Below are positions 61,812 through 64,000 of a DNA stretch of 64,000 nucleotides, in pieces. The notes under the pieces were generated by a model. The model did not search any database. It saw nothing but the letters and a program-made list of their open reading frames with translations, and was not told where the DNA came from. The stretch comes from Paenibacillus alba (GTDB lineage Bacteria > Bacillota > Bacilli > Paenibacillales > NBRC-103111). The DNA is taken from assembly GCF_013204855.1 (NCBI RefSeq), contig NZ_JABMKZ010000003.1, forward strand, positions 558,001 to 622,000, in the 5' to 3' direction. Positions within the stretch are counted from its first letter, which is position 1. Each line of letters begins with the position of its first letter. Both the position numbers and the translations under genes were made by a program.

Positions 61812-62603
61812 ATGATGATTGAACAAAAGCAATCGCAAATAGCTAATCTTGAGCTATGGAAGCAGTGGAAGGAAGAAGGCTGGGTGCCAGCTAAGCAGTC
61901 GCTTATTGAAAGTTACTTGCCTTTAGTTGATTATGTTTCAAGCCGACTTGCAATTGGACTTCCCAAAAGTGTTTCGAAAGAGGATCTGTCCAGCTTTGGT
62001 GTGATGGGACTTATTGATGCCGTAGAGAAATTTGATTACGCTCGCGGTTTGCAATTCGAAACGTATGCTTCATGGAGAATCCGAGGGTCTATCATTGATG
62101 GATTGCGTCAAGGTGATTGGGTACCGCGTTCAGTAAGAGAAAAGGCCAAAAAAGTTGAGGATGCTTATCAGAAGCTGGAGCAGCAGTATCTTCGTTCGGT
62201 AACAGATGCGGAAATCAGTGCTTATTTGCAAGTCAGCGAGACCGACTTTCAACAAATGCTTCAAGATATTTCGATTACAACGGTTTGTTCAATTGACGAT
62301 CCTATTCGCGAAGAAGACTCAGAAACACGTCTTTCCTTGCTAGTTGATGAAAAGGCTAAAAACCCTGAATTTCAAGTCAATGAGTTTTATCTAAAGGATT
62401 CTTTGGCCAAAGCGATTGAGCGTTTGACGGAGAAAGAAAGAACGGTTGTTTCCTTATTTTATTTTGAAGAACTTTCATTAAGTGAAATTGCAGAAGTGAT
62501 GTGTTTGTCTCCTTCGCGTATTTCCCAATTACATTCCAAAGCGATACTTCGTCTAAAAGGAGTATTAGGAAGATTTAAAAATCAACTATTTCAGGATTCA
62601 TAA
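61812..62603 (+). CDS. sigD: RNA polymerase sigma factor SigD (FliA family)
   Basis: Sigma-28 class factor for late flagellar, chemotaxis and autolysin genes. Region 2 has EDLSSFGVMGLIDAVEKFD and RIRGSIIDGLRQGDWVPRSV; region 4 ends ELSLSEIAEVMCLSPSRISQ. Length is 263 residues. AAGGATGGTG precedes tandem ATGs at 61812 and 61815, either of which may be used. A matching promoter lies upstream of ylqG at 17206. Confidence 0.97.
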   Translation: MMIEQKQSQIANLELWKQWKEEGWVPAKQSLIESYLPLVDYVSSRLAIGLPKSVSKEDLSSFGVMGLIDAVEKFDYARGLQFETYASWRIRGSIIDGLRQGDWVPRSVREKAKKVEDAYQKLEQQYLRSVTDAEISAYLQVSETDFQQMLQDISITTVCSIDDPIREEDSETRLSLLVDEKAKNPEFQVNEFYLKDSLAKAIERLTEKERTVVSLFYFEELSLSEIAEVMCLSPSRISQLHSKAILRLKGVLGRFKNQLFQDS

Positions 62604-62632
62604 CCAAATTTGTTGGAGAAAGGTGGTATTCC

Positions 62633-64000
62633 ATGCTTGAGAGGAACATGCCTTTAGATTACTATATCAGTATTTCCGTCTCGGACGACAAGTTGTCTGC
62701 CCAGTTGCTAATTAGCAATATAGATGACACTCTCAAATTAACTGTAGGTCAATTGGAAGACCTTATTCAAAAAAATCGTATCGTGCATGGTTTAAATAAG
62801 CAGCTTATTGCTCAAATTGCAGCAGATCCAAAACTGTTTTATCACCAAAAAGTAGTGATAGCAGCAGGTACGAAGCCCCAAGATGGACAAAACGGCACGA
62901 TTACATATATTTTTGCGTTTGATCAAGATGAAAAAAAACCGCTTGAGCTGGAAGACGGCAGGGTCAATTATAAAGAAGTTGTAACACTACATAATGTAAG
63001 AAAAGGACAGCTGATCGGGCAGCGCCTTCTGGCGACGGAAGGTATGGCTGGACGAGCAGTGACGGGCGAAACGCTTTTTGCCAAGGCGGGCAAGGAAGCA
63101 AGATTTAAATTAGGTAAGAATGTTATTGTAGATGCGGAGCAAATGACTCTCTATTCAGCAATTGACGGCATGGTGGTGAGAACCGATCGTGATAAGATCA
63201 ACGTTTTCCCTGTGTATGAAATCAATGGCGATGTTGATTATAGCATCGGGAATATTGATTTTGTAGGTACGGTTGTGATCCGCGGCAACGTGCTGCCAGG
63301 CTTCAAAATTCGTGCAGCGGGGGATATCCGCGTTACAGGTGGAGTTGAAGCGGCAGAGCTTGAAGCGGAAGGTTCAGTTGAAATTAATGCGGGTATTGTC
63401 GGGCAAAATAAAGCGCATATCAAAGCTGGGAAAAATGTCAAAAGCTCTTTTATACAAGACGCAACTATTGAAGTTGCGGGAGAATTATTAGTGTCTCAAA
63501 GTATCATGCATTCAACGGTCAGAGCTGGTAAGGCTGTCATATGCAGTGGGTCCAAGGGGCTTATCGTCGGTGGCACCATTCAAGCCGGAGAGCGCGTAAC
63601 AGCGCGTACGATTGGGAATACGATGTCTACGGCAACCGTTGTTGAGGTAGGTGTTCTTCCTGAGCTGCGCAATGAGATGATCAATTTGCGCAATCAACAT
63701 CGCGTGTACATGGAAAACATGGATAAAACCGATAAAGCGCTTACCTTGTTGGATGCTTTAGCGGCCGCCGGGCAATTAACGCCTGATAAAGTAGCCATGC
63801 GGATTAAACTTAATCATACGAAAAAGCAAGCTGTGGAAGAACAAAACACGATTAAGGAACGAATCCTTGAGATTGAAAAATCGTTGGAAGATTCTGAAAA
63901 GGCCAAAGTTGAAGTTTTATCAACCGTTTATGGCGGAACGAAGATCGTGATTGGCCGTTATACGAAATTTATTAAAGATCCAACGAACCGGATGACGTTC
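62633..64000 (+). CDS. FapA/DUF342 family polymer-forming protein, N-terminal part (3' end outside window)
   Basis: The frame stays open from the ATG at 62633 to the window end (456 codons). The ATG follows GGAGAAAGGTGG. The N-terminal part (about 1-165) is the FapA wing domain (LDYYISISVSDDKLSA). The centre is a right-handed beta-helix rich in Gly-Val-Ile repeats (VGTVVIRGNVLPGFKIRAAG; VGGTIQAGERVTAR), and a helical, Lys/Glu-rich part begins near residue 350. Annotated in Paenibacillus as flagellar assembly protein A; in Vibrio FapA is linked to flagellation. It follows sigD by 29 bases. Confidence 0.88.
   Translation, partial: MLERNMPLDYYISISVSDDKLSAQLLISNIDDTLKLTVGQLEDLIQKNRIVHGLNKQLIAQIAADPKLFYHQKVVIAAGTKPQDGQNGTITYIFAFDQDEKKPLELEDGRVNYKEVVTLHNVRKGQLIGQRLLATEGMAGRAVTGETLFAKAGKEARFKLGKNVIVDAEQMTLYSAIDGMVVRTDRDKINVFPVYEINGDVDYSIGNIDFVGTVVIRGNVLPGFKIRAAGDIRVTGGVEAAELEAEGSVEINAGIVGQNKAHIKAGKNVKSSFIQDATIEVAGELLVSQSIMHSTVRAGKAVICSGSKGLIVGGTIQAGERVTARTIGNTMSTATVVEVGVLPELRNEMINLRNQHRVYMENMDKTDKALTLLDALAAAGQLTPDKVAMRIKLNHTKKQAVEEQNTIKERILEIEKSLEDSEKAKVEVLSTVYGGTKIVIGRYTKFIKDPTNRMTF

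Noticed and set aside
1-64000. tRNA, rRNA, CRISPR arrays, insertion sequences or prophage
   Set aside because: No cloverleaf, regular direct repeats, transposase or integrase motif was seen on either strand.

Overview
The window is a contiguous, gene-dense chromosomal segment of a Gram-positive endospore-former-type Firmicute, most likely a member of the Paenibacillaceae (Paenibacillus or a close relative). The evidence is gene order: plsX-fabHDG-acpP-fabF-rnc-smc-ftsY-ylxM-ffh-rpsP-khpA-rimM-trmD-rplS-lepB-rbgA-rnhB-(ylqG-ylqH)-yraN-comM-sucCD-dprA-topA-trmFO-hslVU-codY followed by the complete fla/che operon through sigD. This is the Bacillus subtilis order with Paenibacillus-like differences: comM sits inside the segment, codV (xerC) is missing before hslV, and a FapA-type gene follows sigD. 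By eye, base composition is mid-40s percent GC. The exceptions are two GC-rich stretches inside genes and one AT-rich accessory pocket.

Layout. 1-5.0 kb: type II fatty-acid synthesis and phospholipid initiation. 5.0-12.4 kb: RNase III, SMC condensin and the signal recognition particle pathway (FtsY, YlxM, Ffh). 12.4-17.2 kb: ribosome and tRNA maturation (S16, KhpA, RimM, TrmD, L19, RbgA), signal peptidase and RNase HII. 17.2-19.4 kb: a FliK-like protein and a FlhB C-terminal-domain paralogue behind a good sigma-D type promoter. 19.8-21.9 kb: an AT-rich accessory pocket. It holds a GIY-YIG nuclease, a membrane-anchored small protein, a class I cyclic-di-GMP riboswitch in front of an unknown 92-residue protein, and, on the minus strand, a 28-residue holin-like (type I) toxin gene with its own terminator and a possible antisense RNA. 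21.9-34.2 kb: comM, a zinc-ribbon protein, succinyl-CoA synthetase, DprA, topoisomerase I, TrmFO, HslVU and CodY. 34.3-62.6 kb: the fla/che operon (flgBC, fliEFGHIJ, ylxF, fliK, flgD, a small operon protein, flgE, flbD, fliLM, fliY, cheY, fliOPQR, flhBA, flhFG, cheB, cheA, cheW, cheC, cheD, a small membrane protein, sigD). 62.6-64.0 kb: the start of a FapA/DUF342 gene cut by the window end.

How the parts connect. The fla/che operon builds the rod, hook, export gate, switch and chemotaxis core, and it ends with its late sigma factor. The ylqG-ylqH pair upstream appears to be read by that same sigma factor. CodY is encoded immediately before the operon, and a 31-bp near-perfect palindrome lies just after a candidate operon promoter, so CodY (or another repressor) could act there. 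The c-di-GMP riboswitch is a second lifestyle sensor in the same neighbourhood.

Most genes are conserved housekeeping genes. The least-described content is the accessory pocket at 19.8-21.9 kb: the riboswitch-controlled unknown gene and the unlisted toxin gene. Start codons were chosen by Shine-Dalgarno position, so several genes are shorter than their maximal reading frame. All functional calls come from reading motifs and gene order; no search was run.
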